From: an uncultured Erythrobacter sp.
GTDB lineage: Bacteria > Pseudomonadota > Alphaproteobacteria > Sphingomonadales > Sphingomonadaceae
NCBI GenBank assembly: GCA_947493165.1
Contig: CANLPY010000001.1
Coordinates: forward strand, 186,001 to 250,000
DNA: 64,000 bases
Reading direction: 5' to 3'
Under the pieces are notes generated by a model. That model worked only from the letters and a program-made list of their open reading frames with translations, searched no databases and was not told the origin of the DNA. Below, one piece after another: positions 9,073 to 17,700 of this stretch. Both the position numbers and the translations under genes were made by a program. Each line of letters begins with the position of its first letter. The stretch's first letter is position 1.

Positions 9073-10645
9073 TGCTATCAAGCGGGGCGAGGGCGCTGAT
9101 ATTCAGCCCACCGCACTGGTCACTGAAACCGCTCACGGGCCGCGCATTCACGCGCTGAACGATGCGGCACGCGCAGCAGGTGCACAGATCGGCACAATGC
9201 TGGCCGATGCGCGGACTATCTGCCCTGATATTGTCGCTGCACCCGCTGACCATGCAGGCGATCTCGACTTTCTGGAAAAGCTCGCGCTGTGGTCGCAGCG
9301 TTGGGGACCGTGGAGCGCGCTTGATGCGCCTGATGGCGTGCTGGTCGATGTCACCGGGGCTGCGCATCTTTTAGGCGGGGAAGATCGCTTGTTAGAAGAT
9401 GTCAGCGCCAGTTTCGCCGCGCGTCAGCTCATCACGCGCAGCGCCATCGCCCCCACTGCCGGAGCTGCCTGGGCGCTGGCGCATTTTGGCCGGTCAAAGA
9501 TGGTAACGGACGCTATCATCGCGCCGCAGGATGATCCAATGCGGCATCTTAGCGATCTTCCCGCCGCAGCATTACGGCTCGATGAGAATGTGATCACCGT
9601 GCTGCGCCGCCTTGGCTTAAAGCAGATGAAGCACGTCTATGCGGTTGCGCGCGGGCACAACATTGATGACAGCCAAAGGCACGGCCGCGAAAGAGATGAA
9701 AATGGGCGCAGCCACGAAAAGATCGGCCGCGATGCCCTAAAACGCCGTTTCCGCAGCAAATCGCCCACCGCCAACCCGTTGATCCGTATCGATCAATTGC
9801 TGGGCTATGTCCCGGAACCCATGCTGCCTGTCATCGCGCAGCCCATGGCGATGGTCCAACGCCGTCTGATGGAGCCGATCCGCCACCGAACTCTGCTGGA
9901 TCAAGTTCTGGCTGACCTTGCCGATGATATGGTGCGCACGCTTGAAGGGCGCGGCGAAGGCGCCCGGCGACTGGAACTGGGCCTGTGGCGAGTCGATGGC
10001 GAAGTGACGATCCGCACGCTCGAAATGGCAGCGGCAACGCGCGATCCGCATCATATTACCCGTCTGTTTACCAACAAACTTAACGATATTGATGCCGGTT
10101 TTGGAATTGAACTGGTGCGGCTGCGCGCCACCTGGGCGGCCCCCTTGGGGTTGGCGCAGGGGGATATCGAGGCCGCCAGCGAACAGCGCGGAACGTCGCT
10201 GTCTGTGTGCCTTGATCGGCTGACCGTGCGGCTGGGCAAGCAGGCCGTGCAAAAGCCGGTGCAGCGCGCCAGCCATATTCCCGAACGCGCACAGAGTTGG
10301 CAGCCGCCACTGGATGCAGATGTCCCTTCGCAGCAGCTTTTAGAATTTCATAAGAGGCCTCTAAAGATGCTTGATAGAGCGGAAGAAATTGTGATTTTGG
10401 ATGCATCATCCAATGGCCATCCTGAAAGATTTCGCTGGCGCGGAAAAATCCATGAAGTGGCGCGGGTGGAGGGGCCGGAACGGATCGCGCCGGAATGGTG
10501 GCGTGAACGCTCTACGGTGCGATTGCGCGATTATTATCGGATCGAAGATAGCAAGGGCAGCCGCTATTGGATCTATTGCAACGGTGTTGCTGACGATGGG
10601 CGCGGCGGTGCGCCTTTATGGTATTTGCAGGGCCTTTATGCCTAG
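8930..10645 (+). CDS. imuB: Y-family DNA polymerase-like protein ImuB
   Basis: ImuB resembles Y-family polymerases but lacks the catalytic acidic triad. It acts as the hub joining DnaE2, ImuA and the beta clamp. Visible are the N-terminal MAIWFAQLSVDRWRR strand, the DAPDGVLVDVTGAAHLLGGE palm segment, an LGLKQMKHVYA finger/HhH part and the C-terminal DUF6504-like tail with WWRER, RDYYRIED and WYLQGLYA. The annotated start gives 571 residues and a 143-base overlap with imuA. The ATG at 9023 (540 residues) fits the usual family N-terminus equally well. There is a charged insertion around residues 240-270. Confidence 0.88.
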   Translation: MRKDICVTESQQPEVRQPITRQPNRQPHRRVMAIWFAQLSVDRWRRSNAIKRGEGADIQPTALVTETAHGPRIHALNDAARAAGAQIGTMLADARTICPDIVAAPADHAGDLDFLEKLALWSQRWGPWSALDAPDGVLVDVTGAAHLLGGEDRLLEDVSASFAARQLITRSAIAPTAGAAWALAHFGRSKMVTDAIIAPQDDPMRHLSDLPAAALRLDENVITVLRRLGLKQMKHVYAVARGHNIDDSQRHGRERDENGRSHEKIGRDALKRRFRSKSPTANPLIRIDQLLGYVPEPMLPVIAQPMAMVQRRLMEPIRHRTLLDQVLADLADDMVRTLEGRGEGARRLELGLWRVDGEVTIRTLEMAAATRDPHHITRLFTNKLNDIDAGFGIELVRLRATWAAPLGLAQGDIEAASEQRGTSLSVCLDRLTVRLGKQAVQKPVQRASHIPERAQSWQPPLDADVPSQQLLEFHKRPLKMLDRAEEIVILDASSNGHPERFRWRGKIHEVARVEGPERIAPEWWRERSTVRLRDYYRIEDSKGSRYWIYCNGVADDGRGGAPLWYLQGLYA

Positions 10646-10740
10646 CGCCGCAAGGCCGCGAGCATCGAAATCAAGGTTCTAACTGTTATTCCGCAGGCGC
10701 TGCTTAGAATTCGTTTACCAGTTTTGGCTAAACCAGCCTC

Positions 10741-11070
10741 ATGAATATGCAATCAATCCCGCGGACGGCTGAACGCAAGCCAATGAGCCTGATGGTCAAG
10801 AGCCGTGTGCGCTCTCGCCTGGTGTTTGTCGACCTGATCGATATTTCAGAAGGTGGCTGCAAGATCAAAGCCAAGCGCGGCTTTGGCAATATTGGTGAAC
10901 GTGTCGTTATGAAAGTGAACGGCATTAACGCGCCGATGGGCAAAATCGTTTGGATCGAAGGGGAGTTCGCAGGTGTCGCTTTTGAAGGTCAAATGCACGC
11001 TGCCATCATCGATTATCTATGCGAAGAAGGCGGTATGAAATTGACGGATTTTGACCCTCAAAAACGATAG
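10741..11070 (+). CDS. PilZ domain protein
   Basis: A 109-residue protein made only of a PilZ domain. It has an N-terminal RTAER (R-x3-R, residues 8-12) and a later DISEGG (D-x-S-x2-G, about 36-41), the two motifs that hold cyclic di-GMP in the family, followed by beta strands ending in AGVAFEGQ. Stand-alone PilZ proteins act as c-di-GMP receptors that pass the signal to partners in motility, polysaccharide or stress control. It lies between the two SOS units but has its own space and a terminator after it, so I infer independent expression. Confidence 0.8.
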   Translation: MNMQSIPRTAERKPMSLMVKSRVRSRLVFVDLIDISEGGCKIKAKRGFGNIGERVVMKVNGINAPMGKIVWIEGEFAGVAFEGQMHAAIIDYLCEEGGMKLTDFDPQKR

Positions 11071-11110
11071 ACACACAAAATAGGCGCAAGCGCCTATCCT
11101 TGCGACATGA

Positions 11111-11146
11111 AAAAAGGGGCCGGCACCTAAGTGCCAGCCCCTTTTT
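11111..11146. terminator. Bidirectional rho-independent terminator
   Basis: A 16-base stem with one mismatch and a four-base CTAA loop is flanked by an A-run on the left and a T-run on the right. It separates the PilZ gene (plus) from the convergent lipoprotein gene (minus) and can serve both. Confidence 0.92.
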
Positions 11147-11169
11147 CTTTAGCGTGCAGGCTGCTGCAA

Positions 11170-11748
11170 TCAGCTTGCGCTGAACGGCAGTGAGCTGTGG
11201 TGCAGCACGATGTCGAGATCACCGTCTTCGCCGCGCTCATATGCGAACGAATATTCAACCTTGGTGTCATTTCCATCAGCGCCGGTGAAGAAGTAATTGC
11301 CCATGGCCACTGCCATGGTGCCATCTTCAGAAATCACCGTGCCGTTATTTTCCCAGCGAACTGCGGTGTAAGGCGCGATGGCAAAACCGCCATCTTCAGT
11401 GCCTTCGGTGCCGACGAAATAGCTGAGCGCTTCGTCAGTTGATTCGCGGAATTGATCTTCTGCAGCCAAAGTTGGCTTGAACAGAACAGTTGCATCGTCG
11501 CCATAAGCGTAGTGCGTTGCAATGTGCTCTGCAGCGCGGGCGCTGTAATCGCCTTCTTCAGTGAAGGTCTGGCCGATTGCAACAATGCCTTCGCCCCAAG
11601 CGGTTTGAGCCGCTTCAACTTCAGCGGCGGTGATTGGGTTGGCATTCGCTTCAGCTGTGCCAGATGCGTCCGCCGTCGCGGTTTCGCCGCATGCAGCCAA
11701 GGTAAGCGCGCTGGCGCCAAGAACTGGAACTAGGATCAACTTCTTCAT
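11170..11748 (-). CDS. Lipoprotein with a probable NTF2/SnoaL-like domain
   Basis: The 192-residue product starts with a lipoprotein signal ending in LTLAAC (Cys20), then a Thr/Ala/Ser-rich linker to about residue 40. The following 150 residues show helix-helix-strand pattern, including an AYGDDATVLFKPTLA strand and a VEYSFAYERGEDGDLDIVLHHSSLPF C-terminal half (shown here only by its key blocks VEYSFAY and LHHSSLPF). This looks like the NTF2-like fold often used for small-ligand binding; some relatives carry an old phosphoribosyl-AMP cyclohydrolase label that I would not trust. A GGGAG ribosome site precedes the ATG. An unusually structured leader lies upstream. Confidence 0.65.
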   Translation of the reverse strand: MKKLILVPVLGASALTLAACGETATADASGTAEANANPITAAEVEAAQTAWGEGIVAIGQTFTEEGDYSARAAEHIATHYAYGDDATVLFKPTLAAEDQFRESTDEALSYFVGTEGTEDGGFAIAPYTAVRWENNGTVISEDGTMAVAMGNYFFTGADGNDTKVEYSFAYERGEDGDLDIVLHHSSLPFSAS

Positions 11749-11990
11749 TACGTACTCCCTTGAGAAGAGCGTTTGTTCGCTCTTCCAAAAAACAGGGCGG
11801 CTTTACGCCGCCAGTTACGTCCGACATCACGAGCAGGATTGCTCGCCAGAGGGGCCCGGTCCGTGGCGGTAATACGCACGAATAAACTTGGGGTTCCGGT
11901 ATCAGAGCATTTTTATCTGATTTATTTTCAGGTGCGTCTGTGCACCCAAATTCTCTTGTGAAAACAGCAAAATCCAACCTTTTGCAAAAT
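11749..11990 (-). ncRNA. Candidate structured 5' leader or small RNA
   Basis: Read on the minus strand, this gene-free stretch ends in two hairpins before the lipoprotein gene. The first (11796-11812) is a perfect GGCGGC/GCCGCC stem followed by a run of six U's, a textbook intrinsic terminator. The second (11764-11785) is a perfect eight-base stem just before the ribosome binding site. Further upstream are a GAGCA/TGCTC hairpin (near 11830-11845) and a GGTGC/GCACC hairpin (near 11931-11946). With no other minus-strand gene to terminate, this suggests either a regulatory leader or a small RNA. No known riboswitch class was recognised. Confidence 0.45.
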
Positions 11991-12014
11991 CTGCACTTTT
12001 GTTGAGTTGGAATA

Positions 12015-12029
12015 GAACATATAAGGAAC
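12015..12029. promoter_or_regulatory. LexA (SOS) box upstream of the rSAM-udgX-dnaE2 unit
   Basis: The sequence is GAAC, seven bases, GAAC, the alphaproteobacterial LexA operator. A TATAAG that could serve as a -10 element lies inside the spacer (12020-12025). The ATG of the radical SAM gene follows 14 bases later. It places uracil-DNA processing and DnaE2 under the same control as imuA-imuB. Confidence 0.88.
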
Positions 12030-12043
12030 AAAAAGGTGTTCCG

Positions 12044-13285
12044 ATGGCTCAACAAACGATTCTCGAAAGGCTGGAAATTCTCGCTGATGCGGCGAAATAC
12101 GATGCCTCTTGCGCGTCTTCCGGCACGGCGAAGAAAAACTCGCTAGGGGGTAAAGGCATCGGATCGACTGAGGGGATGGGCATTTGCCATGCTTATGCGC
12201 CCGATGGCCGGTGCATCTCCTTGCTCAAGGTGCTGCTAACCAATCACTGCATTTTCGATTGCCATTATTGTATCAACCGCAAAAGCTCGAACGTGCGGCG
12301 CGCGCGCTTTACCCCGCAAGAGGTCGCTGACCTGACGCTGAATTTCTACCGCCGCAATTATATTGAGGGGCTGTTTCTCTCATCCGGGATCATCAAAAGC
12401 TCTAACCACACGATGGAGCAGATGGTTGAGGCGGCGCGGATCCTGCGTGAGGAATATGATTTTCGCGGTTATATCCATTTGAAGACTATTCCAGAGGCTG
12501 ATCCAGAGCTGGTGCGCCAAGCGGGCTTTTACGCAGACCGGGTATCCATCAATGTGGAGTTGCCGACGACAAGCGGGCTGACCCGTCTCGCGCCGGATAA
12601 GGATGAGCGTCAGATCGAAGGCGCGATTGCCAAGACCAAGTCCGACATCATCGAAGCGAAGGATGCAAGGAAGCGCTTTCGCCATGCGCCGCGCTTTGCC
12701 CCTGCGGGCCAGTCAACGCAGATGATTGTCGGTGCGGATGCGGCAAGCGATGCCGATATCGTGGGCAAGGCGAGCCGGTTGTATGACAATTTTCGGCTTA
12801 GGCGGGTGTATTACAGCGCGTTCTCGCCGATCCCCGATGCGAGTGCGGTGCTGCCTTTGCAGAGACCGCCTTTGCTGCGCGAGCACCGATTGTATCAGTC
12901 GGACTGGCTGATGCGCTTTTATGGCTATAGCTCTGGCGAAGTGCAGCAAGTGACAGAGGCGGATGGCAATCTGCCGCTCGACATTGATCCAAAGCTTGCC
13001 TGGGCGCTGAAATTTCGTGGGACATTTCCGGTGGATGTGAACCGTGCAGGTAAAGAGATGCTGCTGCGTGTGCCGGGGCTGGGGCCGGCAGCGGTGCGGC
13101 GGATCATTGCGGCGCGGCGGCACCGGACTTTGCGGCTGGATGATGTGGCGCGGGTGACGCAATCCATTGCCAAGGTGCGGCCATTTATCGAAGCGCTCGA
13201 TTGGCGGCCTTCGGCGCTTACGGACAGAGCGGATTTGCGCAGCTTGCTCGCGCCTAAGTCAGAACAGTTGGAGCTGTTCGGATGA
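12044..13285 (+). CDS. Putative DNA modification/repair radical SAM protein
   Basis: A 413-residue radical SAM enzyme. The iron-sulfur motif C-x3-C-x2-C is at Cys69, Cys73 and Cys76 (NHCIFDCHYC). An upstream GGKGIGSTEGMGICHAY segment is family-specific. The C-terminal quarter holds a helix-hairpin-helix (EMLLRVPGLGPAAVRRI), a DNA-binding module. The reaction is unknown; the family is known only by its constant linkage to a UDG-family protein, as here. The start ATG follows a small hairpin (12025-12042) whose loop holds the AAAGG ribosome site. The stop overlaps the next start by four bases (ATGA). Confidence 0.88.
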   Translation: MAQQTILERLEILADAAKYDASCASSGTAKKNSLGGKGIGSTEGMGICHAYAPDGRCISLLKVLLTNHCIFDCHYCINRKSSNVRRARFTPQEVADLTLNFYRRNYIEGLFLSSGIIKSSNHTMEQMVEAARILREEYDFRGYIHLKTIPEADPELVRQAGFYADRVSINVELPTTSGLTRLAPDKDERQIEGAIAKTKSDIIEAKDARKRFRHAPRFAPAGQSTQMIVGADAASDADIVGKASRLYDNFRLRRVYYSAFSPIPDASAVLPLQRPPLLREHRLYQSDWLMRFYGYSSGEVQQVTEADGNLPLDIDPKLAWALKFRGTFPVDVNRAGKEMLLRVPGLGPAAVRRIIAARRHRTLRLDDVARVTQSIAKVRPFIEALDWRPSALTDRADLRSLLAPKSEQLELFG

Positions 13286-14721
13286 TGGAGGCGGTTCTCA
13301 AAGCTATGCCAGATGGGCAGCATTATACGGTGCGGATGCCGGCTGCGGATGACTTTGCGTTTTGGCGGGAGCAGGCGCGGGCGCTGATCCAGTGCGGGGT
13401 GCCGCCAGAGGGCGTGTCATGGAGCGAGCCGGATGGGACGGGCGATCTGTTTGCGAGCGGCGGTGATGCTTTGCCGCAGCCGCCCGATGGTGCGAGGGCA
13501 GTGCGGGCGAATAAGCGCTTTGTAAGCCTTGCAAGAAACGCAATCCTACACAGCGAGCCGGAACGCTTCGCGCAGCTCTATCTGCTGTTATGGAAACTCC
13601 AATCGAACCCGCGAATTGTTGAAGACAAAACCGACCCTGTTGTCCGCCGCGTTGAAGAACTCGATAAGTCGGTGCGCCGTGACAGTCACAAAATGCACGC
13701 CTTTGTTCGCTTTCGTTTGATTGAAACGGAGGACGGGGCAGAACATTACGTCGCTTGGTTTGAGCCCGACCATCACATTGTGCGCGCCAATGCCGGGTTC
13801 TTCAAACGCCGCTTTGCCAATATGCGTTGGTCGATTCTGACGCCGCGCGGTTGCTTGCACTGGGATGGCAAGATCATGCGCGAGGGGCCACCGGCTGAGC
13901 GCTCTGATGCGCCTGATGGCGACCCGGTCGAGCAGTTGTGGAAGTCGTATTACGCATCGACCTTCAACCCCGCGCGGTTGAAGGTTGGCGCAATGCTATC
14001 TGAGATGCCTAAGAAGTATTGGAAGAATATGCCTGAGGCGGCGCTTATTCCAGAGCTAATTGCCGGGGCGCAGGCCCGTGAGGCGCAGATGGTTGCAGCG
14101 GGTGAGCGCGAAGTGCGCGTACGTCCGCAAACCTTGAGTGCAATGGCTCAAGTACTGAACAATTGCCGCGATTGCCCGATTGCAGAATGCGGCACGCGCG
14201 CAGTTATGGGCGAAGGGTCTAGCCGCGCGCCGCTGATGATCATTGGAGAGCAACCGGGCGATCAGGAGGATTTGGCAGGCAGGCCCTTTGTCGGTCCAGC
14301 AGGGCAACTGCTGGATAGCGCGCTGGAACGCGCCGGAATTGATCGAGCAAGCGCTTATGTCACCAACGCTGTGAAACACTTCAAGTTCGTCCAAAAGGGT
14401 AAGCGCCGCCTGCACCAGACGTCGACTGCGAAAGAGATCGACACCTGCCGTTGGTGGCTGGAGAGCGAGCGCGCTATCGTGAAGCCGCGCATCATATTGG
14501 CCTTGGGTGCTTCGGCGGCGCGCGCTCTTCTGGGCAAGACAGTGAGCCTTGCATCGGCGCGTGGAAAACCGATCCTGCTCGATGACGAAACCGAATTGTG
14601 GATCACTGCGCACCCATCTTATCTGCTGCGGCTCGATGGTTCAGCGCGCGAGGAACAAGCGGCTTTATTTGCTGCCGATCTCACACTGGTGAGGACACGT
14701 CTGACGCAGCTTGCAGCGTGA
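13282..14721 (+). CDS. DUF4130 - UdgX fusion, uracil-DNA-binding/crosslinking protein
   Basis: The first ~230 residues match the DUF4130 DNA-metabolism domain (SHKMHAFVRFR, WFEPDHHI, WSILTPRG). The last ~200 residues are a family-4-like UDG of UdgX type: CRDCPIAECG for the Fe-S cluster, GEQPGDQED (from 322), VGPAG, VTNAVKHFKF, then the loop KRRLHQ with His378. In mycobacterial UdgX the matching histidine forms a covalent bond to the deoxyribose after uracil excision, so this protein is probably a covalent uracil-DNA binder rather than an ordinary glycosylase. It is translationally coupled to the radical SAM gene and ends one base before dnaE2. Confidence 0.88.
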   Translation: MMEAVLKAMPDGQHYTVRMPAADDFAFWREQARALIQCGVPPEGVSWSEPDGTGDLFASGGDALPQPPDGARAVRANKRFVSLARNAILHSEPERFAQLYLLLWKLQSNPRIVEDKTDPVVRRVEELDKSVRRDSHKMHAFVRFRLIETEDGAEHYVAWFEPDHHIVRANAGFFKRRFANMRWSILTPRGCLHWDGKIMREGPPAERSDAPDGDPVEQLWKSYYASTFNPARLKVGAMLSEMPKKYWKNMPEAALIPELIAGAQAREAQMVAAGEREVRVRPQTLSAMAQVLNNCRDCPIAECGTRAVMGEGSSRAPLMIIGEQPGDQEDLAGRPFVGPAGQLLDSALERAGIDRASAYVTNAVKHFKFVQKGKRRLHQTSTAKEIDTCRWWLESERAIVKPRIILALGASAARALLGKTVSLASARGKPILLDDETELWITAHPSYLLRLDGSAREEQAALFAADLTLVRTRLTQLAA

Positions 14722-14722
14722 C

Positions 14723-17700
14723 ATGCCAGAGGCTCCGCTAACCCCTGAAAAACGCACGCTCACACTTGAGTGCATATCCTCAAGACGGCCCACTCGCGCG
14801 CCGTTTGTCGAGTTGGGACTAGTGAGCTGTTTTAGCTTTCTGCGCGGTGCATCCGATGCAGTCGATCTTGTCATGACGGCGCATGCAGCAGGTTATGACG
14901 CGATCGGAATTGCCGACGTCAATTCTTTTGCAGGTGCGGTGCGCATCCACACTGAAGCAAACACGATTAAGCTGCGTCCGGTTATCGGCACTCGGATCGA
15001 AACGGTTGAGGGGTTTGCCTTCCTTGCCTATCCCAAGACCCGCGCCGCCTATGGCCGATTGTGCCGCTTGATCAGTGCAGGTCGGATGCAAACGCTCAGC
15101 GGAGAATGGCAGGAAAAGGGGGTGTGCGAAATCAATCTCGCCATGCTCGCTGATCACAGCGATGATGTGCAGTTGATCCTGTTACCGCCCAATGGTCTGG
15201 ACACGCAGCTGACCATCAAAGTGCCGAGCAATGTCATACCTTTTCGCCACCCTGATATGGGCGCAGAAGCAAGCGTGCTATCCGATGACGCGGTTGAAGA
15301 AGGGAGAGCCAGCCCGCGACCGCGTACTGACGAAAGGGCAATGCCTTTTCCCGATACCGTTCCCCATCTTACTGAGCAGCTTCCCACCCTCAAACACCTC
15401 GCCGCGAGCTATCTTTACCGCGGCGATGACGCCGCGCGGATTGACCGCTTGGATGATTTGGCACACGCAAATGGCCTGACGCTGCTCGCCACAAACGATG
15501 TGCATTATCACACGCCTCAGCGGCGCCCCTTGCAAGATGTGATGACTGCAATCCGCAACAAGGTTAAAGTCAGCGAGGCGGGGCAATGGCTGCATGGTAA
15601 TGCCGAACGCTACCTAAAATCGCCTGCACAAATGCAGCGTCTGTTTGCGCGCTGGCCGCATGCAATCCGTGCCGCGCGCGAGGTCGCCGATGCATGCGAT
15701 TTCAGCCTTGAAGAGCTGGCTTATGAATACCCAGAGGAGATTTATCCTGAAGATATGAGCCCGCAGGAATTTCTGGAAAGTGAAACTTGGGAAGGGGCAA
15801 AAAGACGTTATCCCAGCGGCATTCCAGATAGTGTGGAGCAAACGCTCAAACGAGAGCTGGCCTTGATCGCAAAGCTTGATCTCGCCCGCTATTTTCTCAC
15901 CATCAAGGACATCGTTGATTTCGCCCGCTCAGTAGAACCGCCGATCCTGTGTCAGGGGCGCGGCAGCGCGGCCAATTCTGCCGTTTGCTATTGCCTCGAA
16001 ATCACCAGCGTCGATCCTGCCAAACACGCATTATTGTTTGATCGCTTTATCTCTGAAGAGCGCAAAGAACCGCCTGATATTGACGTCGATTTTGAACATG
16101 AACGACGCGAAGAGGTGATCCAGTATATCTACGCTAAATATGGGCGCCATCGTGCTGGTTTGACAGCGACCGTCATTCATTATCGCCCGCGCATGGCCAT
16201 CCGCGAAGTGGGCAAGGCGATGGGCCTTAGCGAGGATGTGACCAGCGCGCTCGCCCGTACGGTGTGGGGAGGGCACGGGCGCGAAATTGGCGAGGCGCAT
16301 GTCGAGGATATCGGCATGAAGATGGATGATCCGCACTTAAAGCGTGTGCTCGCTTTGACCGAACAGATGATCGGTATGCCGCGCCATCTATCACAGCATG
16401 TTGGCGGGTTTATCCTGACCGACGGGGCGCTGACCGAGACCGTGCCAATTGGCAATGGCGCGATGCCGGATCGCAGTTTCATCGAATGGGACAAAGACGA
16501 TATTGAGGCGCTTGGCATTCTGAAAGTGGACGTGCTGGCGCTGGGTATGCTCACCTGCATCAAGAAATGCCTTGATCTGTTAAAGGTGCACCATGGCCGC
16601 GCGTTAACGCTGGCCACTGTCCCGCGAGAGGATGGGGAAACCTATGCGATGCTGCGCAAAGGGGATTCGCTGGGCGTGTTTCAGGTTGAAAGCCGCGCGC
16701 AGATGAACATGCTGCCGCGCCTGCGCCCGCGTGAATTCTATGACCTTGTGATCCAGGTTGCGATTGTACGGCCCGGCCCGATCCAAGGCGATATGGTCCA
16801 CCCCTATCTCAAGCGCAGACGCGGGGCAGAGCCGGTGCAAATCCCTGCGCCTGCTAATGAGCACGGGCCTGAGGACGAACTCACCAGCATTTTAGGGCGC
16901 ACTTTGGGTGTGCCGATCTTTCAGGAGCAAGCGATGAAGATCGCGCTGGATGCAGCGAAATTTTCATCCTTGGAGGCAAACCGTCTGCGCAAGGCGATGG
17001 CGACGTTTCGTTCGCGCGGAATGGTGGATGAGCTGCAAGACATGATGGTCGAACGGATGGTGACGCGCGGCTATGATCGTGATTTTTCGCAGCGGTGCTT
17101 CAATCAGATCAAGGGCTTTGGCGAATATGGCTTTCCGGAAAGTCACGCGGCCAGCTTTGCCCATCTGGTCTATGTCTCAAGCTGGCTGAAATGCCATTTC
17201 CCGGCCGCCTTTGCCTGCGGCTTGCTCAATTCGCAGCCAATGGGATTTTACGCACCCGCCCAGATCGTGCGCGATGCGCGCGAGCATCAGGTGACAGTGT
17301 TGCCGGTGGATGTGAATTGTTCTGAGTGGGACTGCACGTTGGAGGATATCGGCGTGGCGCAGGAGGTGAGGAAAGGGCGTCTTGATCGGCACATCGCACT
17401 GCGGCTTGGCTTTAGGCAAATTGACGGTCTACCAGAGCATGTTGCCGCGCAATTGATCGCTGAACGTGAAGAGGGCGGCGCGTTCAAGGATGTGGCGCAA
17501 TTGCGCGATCGGGCAAGGCTCTCGCCCGCTCATATTGAACGCTTGGCAAGCGCGGATTGCTTCACCTCTTTGGACCTTCCTCGCAGGCAAGCCTTGTGGG
17601 ATGCGCGCAGCTTGATCGGTGAACCGGATTTGCCATTGTTCCGCGCGGCAGCGCAGCGTGAAGAGGGTACAGAGCAGGCGCACGTGCAGCTGCCAAGTAT

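Noticed and set aside
11170..11748. Phosphoribosyl-AMP cyclohydrolase for the lipoprotein
   Set aside because: The product is an exported lipoprotein and lacks the Cys/His zinc motif of HisI; the old label on relatives is probably an error.
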